Source of the DNA: Pseudoalteromonas luteoviolacea
Lineage (GTDB): Bacteria > Pseudomonadota > Gammaproteobacteria > Enterobacterales > Alteromonadaceae
Reading direction: 5' to 3'
Length of the DNA stretch: 64,000 nucleotides
Assembly: GCF_018100925.1 (NCBI RefSeq)
Contig: NZ_JAGJEH010000010.1
Span: 1-64,000, forward strand
Part shown: positions 44,005 to 52,874 of the stretch, one piece after another
Layout of the letters: every line of letters begins with the position of its first letter
Position numbering within the stretch: position 1 is the stretch's first letter
Notes under the pieces: generated by a model
The model's database searches: none
Told to the model about the DNA's origin: nothing
The model's input: only the letters and a program-made list of their open reading frames with translations
Translations under genes and position numbers: made by a program

Positions 44005-45291
44005 ATGAATTTAGTAAATCTTATGGATCCTCAGCAGCAGGTTTCATTTACAGAAGCGGTTAAAATTGGCTTAGGCCGTAACCAAGGTGTCTTTTTTCCA
44101 CAAAACTTAGCGCTAATCGAGGATGTCAACGCACTATTGGCGATGCCATTTCAAGCGCGTAGCAGTCGGATACTACAGCATTTGATTGGTGATGAGTTAC
44201 CGAGCGATACGCTGGATGCCATGGTTAAAAGTGCTTTTAACTTTCCAGCGCCGTTGGTGGAAGTGGAAAGCGGTACTTATTGTTTAGAACTGTTTCACGG
44301 TCCAACATTGGCGTTTAAAGATTTTGGTGGACGCTTTATGTCAGAGTGCATTAGCTTATTCAATCAAGGTGAGCGCGTCACGATTTTAACAGCCACCAGC
44401 GGGGATACAGGGGCTGCTGTTGCCCATGCATTTTATGGCAAAGAAAATGTTGATGTAGTGATTTTATATCCTAAAGGCAAGATATCACTCGCACAACAAA
44501 AGCTGTTTACTACACTTGGCGAGAATATTCATTGTTTCGCTGTAGATGGCAGCTTCGATGATTGTCAGGCGCTGGTAAAACAGGCGTTTTTGGATGATGA
44601 AGTTAAGTCTCAGTTAGGGTTAAATTCAGCTAATTCAATTAATATCAGCAGGCTACTTGCTCAAGTGTGTTATTACTTTGAAGCATTTGCACAATTAACG
44701 GACTCTCAACGTAAACAGGTTCATGTTTCAGTACCGAGTGGTAACTTTGGCAATGTTTGTGCTGCCATGATCGCTGCGGCGATAGGGCTGCCTATTAAAA
44801 AGCTCAGTGCAACAACGAATCAGAATGATACCGTACCGCGTTATATCGAGACGGGAAATTGGTCTCCAAATGCCACGCTAGAATCATTATCCAATGCTAT
44901 GGATGTGAGTAAACCTAATAACTGGCCACGAGTTGAAAGCATGCTTAATGGTAGATCTTTTTCTAAAGATGATTTTTATTCATGTTCAGTGTCGGAATCT
45001 CGCACCCAAGAAGTGATGAAGAAAATCAACCAGCTTGGTTATATTGCAGAGCCGCATACAGCAATTGCCTATGAAGGTTTACGCTTAAATCAAGCTGAAA
45101 ATGAAACTGGCATCTTTTTGGCAACAGCGCATCCTGCTAAATTTAAAGAGTCTGTTGAAGGTGTGTTAGAACAACAACTTGAAATGCCTGAAGTCCTTGC
45201 TACTGCACTGGCAAAGCCATGTTTAGCAGAATCAATGAGTGCTGACTACGAGGGTTTAAAAAAGCGTCTTTTTGAAAAGTTAGTGTCATAA
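44005..45291 (+). CDS. thrC: threonine synthase
   Basis: 428 residues, PLP enzyme. The PLP-Lys motif is GPTLAFKDFGGRFM; ATSGDTGAAVAHAFYG and VPSGNFGNV are the phosphate and cofactor loops. It converts O-phosphohomoserine to threonine. Last gene of the thrABC operon, with a hairpin 20 bp after the stop. Confidence 0.97.
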   Translation: MNLVNLMDPQQQVSFTEAVKIGLGRNQGVFFPQNLALIEDVNALLAMPFQARSSRILQHLIGDELPSDTLDAMVKSAFNFPAPLVEVESGTYCLELFHGPTLAFKDFGGRFMSECISLFNQGERVTILTATSGDTGAAVAHAFYGKENVDVVILYPKGKISLAQQKLFTTLGENIHCFAVDGSFDDCQALVKQAFLDDEVKSQLGLNSANSINISRLLAQVCYYFEAFAQLTDSQRKQVHVSVPSGNFGNVCAAMIAAAIGLPIKKLSATTNQNDTVPRYIETGNWSPNATLESLSNAMDVSKPNNWPRVESMLNGRSFSKDDFYSCSVSESRTQEVMKKINQLGYIAEPHTAIAYEGLRLNQAENETGIFLATAHPAKFKESVEGVLEQQLEMPEVLATALAKPCLAESMSADYEGLKKRLFEKLVS

Positions 45292-45311
45292 GCATGGCTG
45301 TTTAAACTATT

Positions 45312-45350
45312 TGTGCATACAGAAAGTCGCAATGGGTGAATGTATGCACA
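45312..45350 (+). terminator. hairpin after thrC (putative terminator)
   Basis: TGTGCATACA (45312-45321) and TGTATGCACA (45341-45350) are perfectly complementary, with a 19-base loop, followed by TTTTAATT. The long loop makes it a weak terminator; a regulator-binding palindrome is an alternative. Confidence 0.55.
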
Positions 45351-45545
45351 TTTTAATTCTTAATGAAATAATCAATTTACATAATATTTTTTTATATTTA
45401 AATAAAAAAATATCATCCCTTAAACACTGTGAAATAAATTCAATCCTTGCTTAAATATGCTCACGCAGATTTCGTAGGCAATTGGATGTAAATTGCGTAC
45501 AATTGCATTCGGTAAATTTAATCATACGTGCACCTAGGAGAAACC

Positions 45546-46802
45546 ATGTTAGAACGTAACATGAATATTGCAGATTTTGACCCTGAACTATTTAACGCGA
45601 TCCAATCAGAGACGACTCGTCAAGAAGAGCACATTGAACTAATCGCATCTGAAAACTACTGTAGCCCGCGTGTTTTAGAGGCTCAAGGGTCACAGCTTAC
45701 AAACAAGTACGCAGAAGGTTACCCTGGCAAGCGTTACTATGGTGGTTGTGAACACGTTGATGTTGTAGAGCAGCTTGCAATTGACCGTGCATGTGAACTA
45801 TTCGGCGCTGATTACGCAAACGTTCAGCCACATGCTGGTTCACAAGCAAACGCAGCGGTATTCCAAGCATTACTTCAGCCACATGACACAGTGTTAGGTA
45901 TGAGCCTTGCGCACGGTGGTCACTTGACTCATGGCTCTCATGTGAACTTTTCAGGTAAGACTTATAATGCAATCCAATACGGTCTAAATGAAGAAACCGG
46001 TGAAATCGATTACGCTCAAGTAGAAGCACTAGCACTTGAACACAAGCCAAAGATGATTATTGGTGGTTTCTCTGCATACTCAGGCATCGTTGACTGGGCT
46101 AAGTTCCGCGAAATCGCTGACAAAGTGGGCGCATATTTACTTGTAGACATGGCGCACGTTGCAGGCCTTGTAGCGGCTGGTGTATACCCTAACCCTGTAC
46201 CTCATGCGCACGTTGTGACAACAACAACTCACAAAACGCTTGCTGGTCCTCGTGGTGGTTTGATTGTATCAGCTTGTGGCGATGAAGACGTTTACAAAAA
46301 GCTAAACAGCGCAGTATTCCCTGGTGGTCAAGGTGGTCCTTTATGTCATGTTATCGCGGCAAAAGCAGTGGCATTTAAAGAAGCATTAGAGCCTGAGTTC
46401 AAGACTTACCAAACTCAAGTTGTTAAAAATGCACAAGCTATGGTTGCAGTGCTTCAAGAGCGTGGCTACAAAGTTGTTTCTGGTAAAACAGACAACCACC
46501 TGTTCCTACTTGACCTAATTGATAAAGATATCACAGGTAAAGACGCAGATGCAGCGCTTGGCCGTGCAAACATCACAGTTAATAAGAACTCTGTACCTAA
46601 TGACCCACGCTCTCCATTTGTAACATCAGGTCTACGTATTGGTTCTCCTGCGATTACTCGCCGTGGCTTTAAAGAAGCAGAAGCGGGTGAGCTAGCAGGT
46701 TGGATCTGTGACGTACTTGACAACATCAATGATGAGTCAGTGCAAGCAGAAGTGAAAGAAAAGGTAAAAGCTATCTGTGCTAAATTGCCTGTTTACGCAT
46801 AA
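45546..46802 (+). CDS. glyA: serine hydroxymethyltransferase
   Basis: 418 residues, one longer than E. coli GlyA. PLP-Lys motif VVTTTTHKTLAGPRGG and the conserved ELIASENYCSPRVLEAQGS. It interconverts serine and glycine with tetrahydrofolate. The start at ATG 45546 has TAGGAG upstream; a Met six codons earlier lacks one. A separate unit from thrABC, with its own 240-bp promoter region and a terminator at 46837. Confidence 0.97.
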   Translation: MLERNMNIADFDPELFNAIQSETTRQEEHIELIASENYCSPRVLEAQGSQLTNKYAEGYPGKRYYGGCEHVDVVEQLAIDRACELFGADYANVQPHAGSQANAAVFQALLQPHDTVLGMSLAHGGHLTHGSHVNFSGKTYNAIQYGLNEETGEIDYAQVEALALEHKPKMIIGGFSAYSGIVDWAKFREIADKVGAYLLVDMAHVAGLVAAGVYPNPVPHAHVVTTTTHKTLAGPRGGLIVSACGDEDVYKKLNSAVFPGGQGGPLCHVIAAKAVAFKEALEPEFKTYQTQVVKNAQAMVAVLQERGYKVVSGKTDNHLFLLDLIDKDITGKDADAALGRANITVNKNSVPNDPRSPFVTSGLRIGSPAITRRGFKEAEAGELAGWICDVLDNINDESVQAEVKEKVKAICAKLPVYA

Positions 46803-46836
46803 TTACACTCACAATTTGCGTTATTTTTGATATTAT

Positions 46837-46864
46837 AAAGGCCGCATTTATGCGGCCTTTTTAT
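46837..46864 (+). terminator. intrinsic terminator of glyA
   Basis: AAAGGCCGCA and TGCGGCCTTT form a perfect 10-bp stem with loop TTTA and a following T run, 34 bp after the glyA stop. Confidence 0.92.
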
Positions 46865-46965
46865 TTTCTGTCATCCAGCGTAATTGAACACGCTTAGTTG
46901 CCATCGAGTGGCATTGATGATTTTCAAACACGCCGCATTAATAGACTACCTAACAGTGAGAATAT

Positions 46966-47415
46966 ATGCATTGTCCTTTTTGTACGGCAAAAGATACCAA
47001 AGTAATTGATTCGCGATTGGTGGCATCAGGCCATCAAGTGCGTCGCCGTCGCGAGTGTATAGTTTGTCATGAGCGTTTTACGACCTTTGAAGGCGCTGAA
47101 TTATTGATGCCAAGAGTGATTAAACAAGATGGCACCCGAGAGCCATTCAATGAAGATAAGCTGCTCAATGGGCTGCATCGTGCTCTAGAAAAGCGCCCAG
47201 TTAGTACTGAACAAATAGAAGAAGTGGTACATCAAATCAAATCCCAGATCCGAGCAACGGGAGAGCGTGAAGTAAATAGCAAAATGATTGGTGAATACAT
47301 TATGGAAGCACTTAAAAAGCTGGATAAAGTCGCTTATGTGCGTTTTGCTTCTGTATACCGCAGTTTTGAAGATATAAAAGAATTTGGTGAAGAAATTGCG
47401 AGGTTGGGTGATTAA
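46966..47415 (+). CDS. nrdR: ribonucleotide-reductase repressor NrdR
   Basis: 149 residues. A zinc ribbon at the N-terminus (CPFC...CIVC, four Cys) is followed by an ATP-cone (RVIKQDGTREPFNEDKLLNGL). It represses nrd genes in response to ATP/dATP. First gene of a nrdR-ribD-ribE-ribB-ribH-nusB cluster; its stop overlaps the ribD start as TAATG. Confidence 0.97.
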   Translation: MHCPFCTAKDTKVIDSRLVASGHQVRRRRECIVCHERFTTFEGAELLMPRVIKQDGTREPFNEDKLLNGLHRALEKRPVSTEQIEEVVHQIKSQIRATGEREVNSKMIGEYIMEALKKLDKVAYVRFASVYRSFEDIKEFGEEIARLGD

Positions 47416-48530
47416 TGGCGTTTTCGCAGGCTGATCATGATTATATGGCAATGGCCATCGAACTTGCAAAGCAAGGACAGTATACGACGACGCCTAATCC
47501 GAACGTCGGCTGCGTCATTGTAAAAAATGATCAAGTGATAGGGCAGGGTTTTCACATACAAGCAGGTGGCCCCCACGCTGAGGTACATGCATTACGTCAG
47601 GCTGCTGGAAATACCCAAGGAGCCACAGCATATGTAACGTTAGAGCCGTGCAGTCACTATGGTCGCACTCCTCCATGTGCAAAAGGGCTGATAGATGCAG
47701 GCGTAAAAAAAGTAGTTTGCGCTATGGTGGATCCCAATCCACAAGTTGCAGGCAATGGTTTGAAAATGTTGGAAGAAGCTGGGATCGAAACAGCATTTGG
47801 TTTACTTGAGCACGAAGCGCGAGCGCTGAATAAAGGGTTTCTAAGAAGAATGGAAACCGGCAAGCCATTTGTTACCGCAAAGCTGGCCGCAAGCTTAGAT
47901 GGAAAAACAGCGCTGCAAAATGGCCAAAGCAAATGGATAACGGGCCCACAGGCGAGGCGGGATGTACAAAAATATCGCGCACAAAGCTGTGCCATATTAT
48001 CTGGTGCTGATACGGTGTTAGTGGACGACGCCACACTTAATGTGCGTGCAGGTGAATTTGACGACTTTGATAAAGTTTCTCAGTTAACTGAGTTGCGTCA
48101 ACCAATTCGCGTGGTTATTGACACGCAAAATCGTTTACATCCAGATCTCAACTTGTTTAGCTGTGCATCAAAAATCATTATTTTTCGCTCCAAACTTGAT
48201 AATCGGCATCAATGGCCTCATTTCGTAGAGCAAGTATGTTTGCCCACTGTAAATGACAAGCTTGATCTGAGGGCTGCGCTAACATATTTAGCACAGCAAA
48301 ATGTGAATCAGATATGGCTTGAAGCGGGTGCGACATTATGTGGTGTGATGCATGAACACGGCCTAATCGATGAATATATGATTTACATGGCGCCAAAAAT
48401 TATCGGCGAAGGCGGCAGAGGTTTGTTTAATAGTTCGGTACTGACTGAAATGGGACAGATCGCTGAGCTTGAAATTACAGAGTGTGCGCAAGTAGGCACA
48501 GATATTCGCATTAATGCGACTAAAAAATAA
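47415..48530 (+). CDS. ribD: bifunctional riboflavin deaminase/reductase
   Basis: 371 residues. The N-terminal deaminase has HAEVHAL and the zinc site PCSHYGRTPPC. The C-terminal reductase is TAKLAASLDGKTA...SKWITG, ending with the LIDEYMIYMAPKIIG block. It carries out deamination and reduction of the pyrimidine intermediate of riboflavin synthesis. TAATG-coupled to nrdR. Confidence 0.96.
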   Translation: MAFSQADHDYMAMAIELAKQGQYTTTPNPNVGCVIVKNDQVIGQGFHIQAGGPHAEVHALRQAAGNTQGATAYVTLEPCSHYGRTPPCAKGLIDAGVKKVVCAMVDPNPQVAGNGLKMLEEAGIETAFGLLEHEARALNKGFLRRMETGKPFVTAKLAASLDGKTALQNGQSKWITGPQARRDVQKYRAQSCAILSGADTVLVDDATLNVRAGEFDDFDKVSQLTELRQPIRVVIDTQNRLHPDLNLFSCASKIIIFRSKLDNRHQWPHFVEQVCLPTVNDKLDLRAALTYLAQQNVNQIWLEAGATLCGVMHEHGLIDEYMIYMAPKIIGEGGRGLFNSSVLTEMGQIAELEITECAQVGTDIRINATKK

Positions 48531-48538
48531 GAGAATTT

Positions 48539-49195
48539 ATGTTTACAGGCATTATTGAAGCAACCGGCACATTATCAGAGCTAACACTCAAGCAAGGCGA
48601 CTTAAGTGTTAAAGTGAAATCCCATAATTTAGATATGGCAGATGTAGCACTGGGTGACAGCATTGCGACTAATGGTGTTTGTTTAACTGTGGTAGAAAAA
48701 TACAGTGATGGTTTCAGAGCGGATGTGTCAAATGAAACGCTATCACTGACACGATTTGGTGACTACCAAGTTGGTCAAAAGGTGAATTTAGAAAAAGCAC
48801 TGCAACCTGTCTCGCGTCTTGGTGGGCACTTGGTTTCGGGTCATGTAGATGGCATTGCAACCATTGTTTCTGTTGAAGCGAATGCCAGAGCCACAGACTA
48901 CTGGCTATCGGCACCGGAAGCGTTACTAAAATACATACCTTACAAAGGTTCTGTGGCCATTGATGGTATCAGCTTGACAGTGAATGCCATTGAGGGCAAT
49001 AAATTCAAACTCACTATCGTGCCTCACACAGCACAAGAAACCACTATCGCAGACTTTAAAGTCGGTACTGTGGTGAACTTAGAAGTTGATCAAATTGCAA
49101 GGTACTTGGAGCGTTTAATACAAGGTAGCAAAACGACTTCTAGCGAATCGACTCTCACAACCAGTTTGTTAGCACAAGCTGGCTTTATTAAATAA
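48539..49195 (+). CDS. ribE: riboflavin synthase, alpha subunit
   Basis: 218 residues, two lumazine-binding repeats. MFTGIIEATGTL begins the first; the second begins near LGGHLVSGHVDGIATIV and ends with HTAQETTIADFKVG. It dismutates lumazine to riboflavin. It follows ribD by 8 bp with GAGAA before the ATG. Confidence 0.96.
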   Translation: MFTGIIEATGTLSELTLKQGDLSVKVKSHNLDMADVALGDSIATNGVCLTVVEKYSDGFRADVSNETLSLTRFGDYQVGQKVNLEKALQPVSRLGGHLVSGHVDGIATIVSVEANARATDYWLSAPEALLKYIPYKGSVAIDGISLTVNAIEGNKFKLTIVPHTAQETTIADFKVGTVVNLEVDQIARYLERLIQGSKTTSSESTLTTSLLAQAGFIK

Positions 49196-49230
49196 TTGGC
49201 CATTCAAACAAAGTAAATAATGGGAAAATT

Positions 49231-50343
49231 ATGAGCTTAAATAGCGCAAAAGAAATCATCGAAGACATTAAAGCCGGTAAAATGGTGATCTTGATGGACG
49301 ATGAAGATCGAGAAAATGAAGGTGATTTAATCATCGCGGCTGAGCATATTACGCCTGAGGCGATAAACTTTATGGCGACTTATGGCCGAGGTCTTATTTG
49401 CTTAACTATGACGCAAGAGAGGTGTCAACAACTCGACCTTCCGTTGATGGTGAGAAATAACGGCGCTCAATTTTCTACTAACTTTACTATGTCTATTGAA
49501 GCTGCTAAAGGCGTGACTACGGGGATTTCAGCTGCTGATAGAGCACGCACAGTGCAAGCTGCTGTTGCTAAAGGCGCTGTACCTGAGGATATTGTTCAAC
49601 CCGGTCATATTTTCCCAATTATGGCGCAGCCAGGCGGTGTTTTAACACGCGCAGGTCATACTGAAGCTGGCTGTGACTTAGCTCGCTTGGCAGGACTTGA
49701 GCCGTCGTCTGTGATTGTCGAAATCCTTAACCCTGACGGCACTATGGCAAGACGTCCAGAGTTAGAAGTTTTTGCCAAAGAGCATGACATTAAAATTGGT
49801 ACAATCGCGGATTTGATCGAATATCGCAACTTAAATGAAACCACGATTGAAAAAGTAGCCCAGTGTAAACTGCCAACTGAGTTTGGTGAGTTTGATCTTG
49901 TTACTTATAAAGATACCATTGACAATCAACTTCACTATGTATTGTTGAAAGGCGAAATAAAAGAAGATGAGCCTACGCTAGTGCGGGTTCACTTGCAAAG
50001 CACATTCAATGACATTCTTCTATCGGATAGAAGTGCAGATCGCAGCTGGACTTTACATGGTGCGATGCAATATATCGCCCAGCACCAAGGAGCATTAGTG
50101 ATCCTTGGTAAAAGTGAACAAACAGAAGATCTGGAACAGCTGGTCAAAGCATTTGCAGCCGAAGATCAGGGGGAAAAGATTAACTATCGCAAATTCCAAG
50201 GTACTTCTCGTACTGTAGGTGTTGGTTCACAAATTTTGGCAGATTTAGGCATTCAGAAAATGCGCTTAATGAGTTTGCCGAAGAAATATCACGCATTGTC
50301 GGGCTTCCACTTGGAGGTTGTCGATTACGTAGAGCCGAAATAA
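49231..50343 (+). CDS. ribB: DHBP synthase with degenerate GTP cyclohydrolase II half (RibBX-like)
   Basis: 370 residues. The N-terminal 3,4-dihydroxybutanone-phosphate synthase is intact (DDEDRENEGDLIIAAEHI; AGHTEAGCDLARLAGL). The C-terminal half aligns with GTP cyclohydrolase II by position, but where the enzyme has the zinc cysteines (VRVHxxCLTGDVFGSxxCDC) this sequence has VRVHLQSTFNDILLSDRSAD, with no Cys, so cyclohydrolase activity is probably lost. It would therefore make DHBP only, with a true ribA needed elsewhere. It keeps synteny with ribE and ribH. Confidence 0.93.
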   Translation: MSLNSAKEIIEDIKAGKMVILMDDEDRENEGDLIIAAEHITPEAINFMATYGRGLICLTMTQERCQQLDLPLMVRNNGAQFSTNFTMSIEAAKGVTTGISAADRARTVQAAVAKGAVPEDIVQPGHIFPIMAQPGGVLTRAGHTEAGCDLARLAGLEPSSVIVEILNPDGTMARRPELEVFAKEHDIKIGTIADLIEYRNLNETTIEKVAQCKLPTEFGEFDLVTYKDTIDNQLHYVLLKGEIKEDEPTLVRVHLQSTFNDILLSDRSADRSWTLHGAMQYIAQHQGALVILGKSEQTEDLEQLVKAFAAEDQGEKINYRKFQGTSRTVGVGSQILADLGIQKMRLMSLPKKYHALSGFHLEVVDYVEPK

Positions 50344-50361
50344 TCTCGGTCTTCACTTTTT

Positions 50362-50396
50362 ACACCTACTGTCTTGTTGGACAGTAGGTGTTTTTC
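50362..50396 (+). terminator. terminator between ribB and ribH
   Basis: ACACCTACTGTC and GACAGTAGGTGT form a perfect 12-bp stem with a 6-base loop and a T run. It lies 18 bp after the ribB stop, so ribH and nusB probably have their own promoter or are attenuated. Confidence 0.9.
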
Positions 50397-50458
50397 TTTA
50401 AGATGTGCTATTATGCGCGTCAATTTGGCTATTGCTAATACTGATCAGGAATCATCTA

Positions 50459-50923
50459 ATGAAAATAATTGAAGGTAACAAGTTCGCTCCAGGTAAAAAA
50501 TTTGCCATTGTCATTTCTCGTTTTAACGATTTCATTGGCAGCAGCTTATTAGAAGGTGCTGTAGATGAACTTAAGCGCACAGGTGGCGTGAAAGAAGAAG
50601 ACATCACAGTGGTTTATGTACCGGGTGCCGTTGAGTTACCTCTTGCAGCTAAACGTGTTGCAATGAAAAAAGAGCATGATGCTATTATCGCGCTAGGCGT
50701 TATTATTCGCGGTGGCACACCACACTTTGATCTGGTTGCTAACGAGTCAAACAAAGGACTAGCAAGCGTTTCATTAGATTACGATATTCCAGTTGCATTT
50801 GGCGTATTGACAACAGAAAGTATTGAGCAAGCTATCGAACGTGCGGGAACCAAAATGGGCAACAAGGGCGGTGAAGCTGCACTTGGTGCACTTGAGATGG
50901 TTAACGTACTTGAGCAAATTTAA
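50459..50923 (+). CDS. ribH: 6,7-dimethyl-8-ribityllumazine synthase
   Basis: 154 residues. Conserved FAIVISRFNDFIGSSLLEGA, VPGAVELPLAAKR and GVIIRGGTPHFDLVANE. It condenses DHBP with the pyrimidine to lumazine. ATG 50459 with AGGA upstream is preferred to the in-frame start 18 codons earlier. It is followed 11 bp later by nusB. Confidence 0.97.
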   Translation: MKIIEGNKFAPGKKFAIVISRFNDFIGSSLLEGAVDELKRTGGVKEEDITVVYVPGAVELPLAAKRVAMKKEHDAIIALGVIIRGGTPHFDLVANESNKGLASVSLDYDIPVAFGVLTTESIEQAIERAGTKMGNKGGEAALGALEMVNVLEQI

Positions 50924-50934
50924 GAGGAATCTCA

Positions 50935-51345
50935 GTGAAACCAGCAGCTAGACGTAAAGCGCGTGTGCTTGCATTGCAAGCTGTCTACTCATGGCAGTTA
51001 AGTGGCAACCCGATTGCTGATATTGAACAGCAAATGCTAATCGAAAATGACGTATCAAAAGTTGATGTTGAGTATTTTAAAGATTTAGCACGTGGTGTTG
51101 CAGTAAACCATAAACAGTTGGATGAAGCGATTCAACCTCATTTATCTCGTCCTTTTGATGACTTAGATATGGTTGAATTAGCGACTTTACGCGTAAGCGC
51201 GTATGAGCTTAAGTTCCGTGAAGATGTGCCATACAAAGTGGCTATCAACGAAGGGATTGAACTGGCCAAAATGTTTGGTGCAGAAGACAGCCATAAATTT
51301 GTTAATGGTGTGTTGGACAAAGCAGTTAAGAAAATCCGCAAATAA
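50935..51345 (+). CDS. nusB: transcription antitermination factor NusB
   Basis: 136 residues: ARRKARVLALQAVYSWQLSG start and the EGIELAKMFGAEDSHKFVNG end typical of NusB. GTG start with GAGG upstream. It works with NusE at boxA sites to prevent termination in rRNA operons. It sits in its usual place after ribH. Confidence 0.97.
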   Translation: MKPAARRKARVLALQAVYSWQLSGNPIADIEQQMLIENDVSKVDVEYFKDLARGVAVNHKQLDEAIQPHLSRPFDDLDMVELATLRVSAYELKFREDVPYKVAINEGIELAKMFGAEDSHKFVNGVLDKAVKKIRK

Positions 51346-51361
51346 TCAGAATCATGAGGAG

Positions 51362-51384
51362 AGCCGGCGTTGGCCGGCTTTTTT
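51362..51384 (+). terminator. terminator after nusB, immediately before thiL
   Basis: AGCCGGC (51362-51368) and GCCGGCT (51373-51379) form a 7-bp stem with loop GTTG followed by six T. The thiL ATG at 51390 starts 6 bp after the T run, with no Shine-Dalgarno sequence between. Confidence 0.88.
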
Positions 51385-51389
51385 AATGT

Positions 51390-52355
51390 ATGAAGGAATT
51401 TGAGTTAATAAATCATTACTTCAAAGGCAGAGGCATAACTCGCCGAGATGTTGCCGTTGGTATTGGTGATGATTGTGCAGTTGTTGAAATTCCAGAGAAT
51501 TGTCAACTTGCCGTAACCACAGACACCTTAGTCGAAGGTGTACACTTTTTCCCCGACATTCCAGCCAGAGCGCTAGGTCATCGTGTCTTGGCAGTTAATC
51601 TCAGCGATTTGGCTGCGATGGGTGCCGAACCTACTTGGATATCAATTGGTTTAACTTTGCCTGATGTCAATATGGCTTGGTTGGAAGAGTTCACCGAAGG
51701 TTTGCATGAAATCGCGGAATACTACAATGTACAATTGATCGGCGGTGATACCACTCAAGGGCCTCTTACTATAACAATTTGTGCTAAAGGGATTGTGCCT
51801 AAGGGTAAAGCATTGACGCGTTCTGGCGCCAATGTGGGGGATTGGATTTATATTACAGGTCCAGTAGGAGATGCTGCTCTAGCGATTGAATCTCGAAAAC
51901 GTGGTATTGCATTAAGTGAAGATCAAACCAAACGTGTAGTTGAAAAATTACATTATCCAAAACCACATGTGGCGGCTGGTCAAGTATTGAGAGGTTTGGC
52001 AACTTCATGTATTGATATTTCCGACGGTTTGCTTGCAGATTTACAGCATATTGTTGAGCGCTCTATGGTTGGAGCAGATATCGATGTGGACAAAGTCCCC
52101 GTTTCTGATGATTTGCGAGCGGTAAAAGATCAAGCTCTGATTGATATGCTAAGTTTGTCGTATGGTGATGATTATCAATTACTCTTTACTGTAAATGACA
52201 ACAACAGAAGTGCCGTTGAGGCAAGATTAATGCAGTACGGTGTCGAAGCGACCTGTATAGGACAAATAACTAATACTGTAGGCGAAATTGAGCTCTACAA
52301 AAATGGCGAGAAATACTCTATTCCAGAGCAAGCTGGCTATGAACATTTTAATTAG
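51390..52355 (+). CDS. thiL: thiamine-monophosphate kinase
   Basis: 321 residues, AIRS/PurM fold. GIGDDCAVVEIP near residue 27, then VNLSDLAAMGAEPTWISIGL and ISDGLLADLQHIV. It phosphorylates thiamine monophosphate to the diphosphate. No ribosome binding site is visible because the terminator of nusB fills the space; initiation may be leaderless or coupled. pgpA follows by 8 bp. Confidence 0.96.
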   Translation: MKEFELINHYFKGRGITRRDVAVGIGDDCAVVEIPENCQLAVTTDTLVEGVHFFPDIPARALGHRVLAVNLSDLAAMGAEPTWISIGLTLPDVNMAWLEEFTEGLHEIAEYYNVQLIGGDTTQGPLTITICAKGIVPKGKALTRSGANVGDWIYITGPVGDAALAIESRKRGIALSEDQTKRVVEKLHYPKPHVAAGQVLRGLATSCIDISDGLLADLQHIVERSMVGADIDVDKVPVSDDLRAVKDQALIDMLSLSYGDDYQLLFTVNDNNRSAVEARLMQYGVEATCIGQITNTVGEIELYKNGEKYSIPEQAGYEHFN

Positions 52356-52363
52356 GAGCGAGC

Positions 52364-52849
52364 TTGGATAAGTCGTTAAAATTCAATCTCAAACGCCCAC
52401 ATCAATTGTTTGCATTGGGGTTTGGTACGGGCCTTGCCCCCAAAGCCCCTGGTACAGTCGGCACCTTGGCTGGTTTGCCTTTTATTTTTGCTACTATGAC
52501 TCTACCAATTTGGTTTCAAGTTAGCCTCGCAGTATTGATGACAATATTTGGGGTATGGGTATGCGGTAAAACGGCTCGGGACGTTAATGTACATGATCAC
52601 CCCGCAATTGTATGGGATGAGGTCGTAGGTTTTTATATTACTATGATTGGTGCAGCTATCAGCTGGCAATCATTGTTGGTCGGTTTTGTACTGTTTCGAT
52701 TCTTCGATATTGCAAAACCTGGACCGATCCGCATGCTTGATAAGAAACTGCATGGTGGTCGCGGGATCATGGCGGATGATGTTTTAGCAGGTATTTTTTC
52801 ATTGATTTGTATCCAAGCTTTGTTTAAAACAGGGGTCCTAGGCGGCTAA
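52364..52849 (+). CDS. pgpA: phosphatidylglycerophosphatase A
   Basis: 161 residues with four hydrophobic helices. Motif GFGTGLAPKAPGTVGTLAG at the start, WDEVVGFYI and DDVLAGIFS. It dephosphorylates phosphatidylglycerol phosphate in membrane lipid synthesis. TTG start with AGGAG 6-10 bp upstream. Operon with thiL, as in many gammaproteobacteria. Confidence 0.93.
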   Translation: MDKSLKFNLKRPHQLFALGFGTGLAPKAPGTVGTLAGLPFIFATMTLPIWFQVSLAVLMTIFGVWVCGKTARDVNVHDHPAIVWDEVVGFYITMIGAAISWQSLLVGFVLFRFFDIAKPGPIRMLDKKLHGGRGIMADDVLAGIFSLICIQALFKTGVLGG

Positions 52850-52874
52850 ATTAAAGTTGAAAAAGAGGGAATCT

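Noticed and set aside
45440..45545. PurR operator upstream of glyA
   Set aside because: ACGCAGATTTCG near 45464 only partly resembles the consensus and lacks the symmetrical half.
49196..50458. FMN riboswitch in the riboflavin cluster
   Set aside because: Gaps before ribB (35 bp) and ribH (115 bp) lack the conserved FMN-element sequence; only a terminator is visible.
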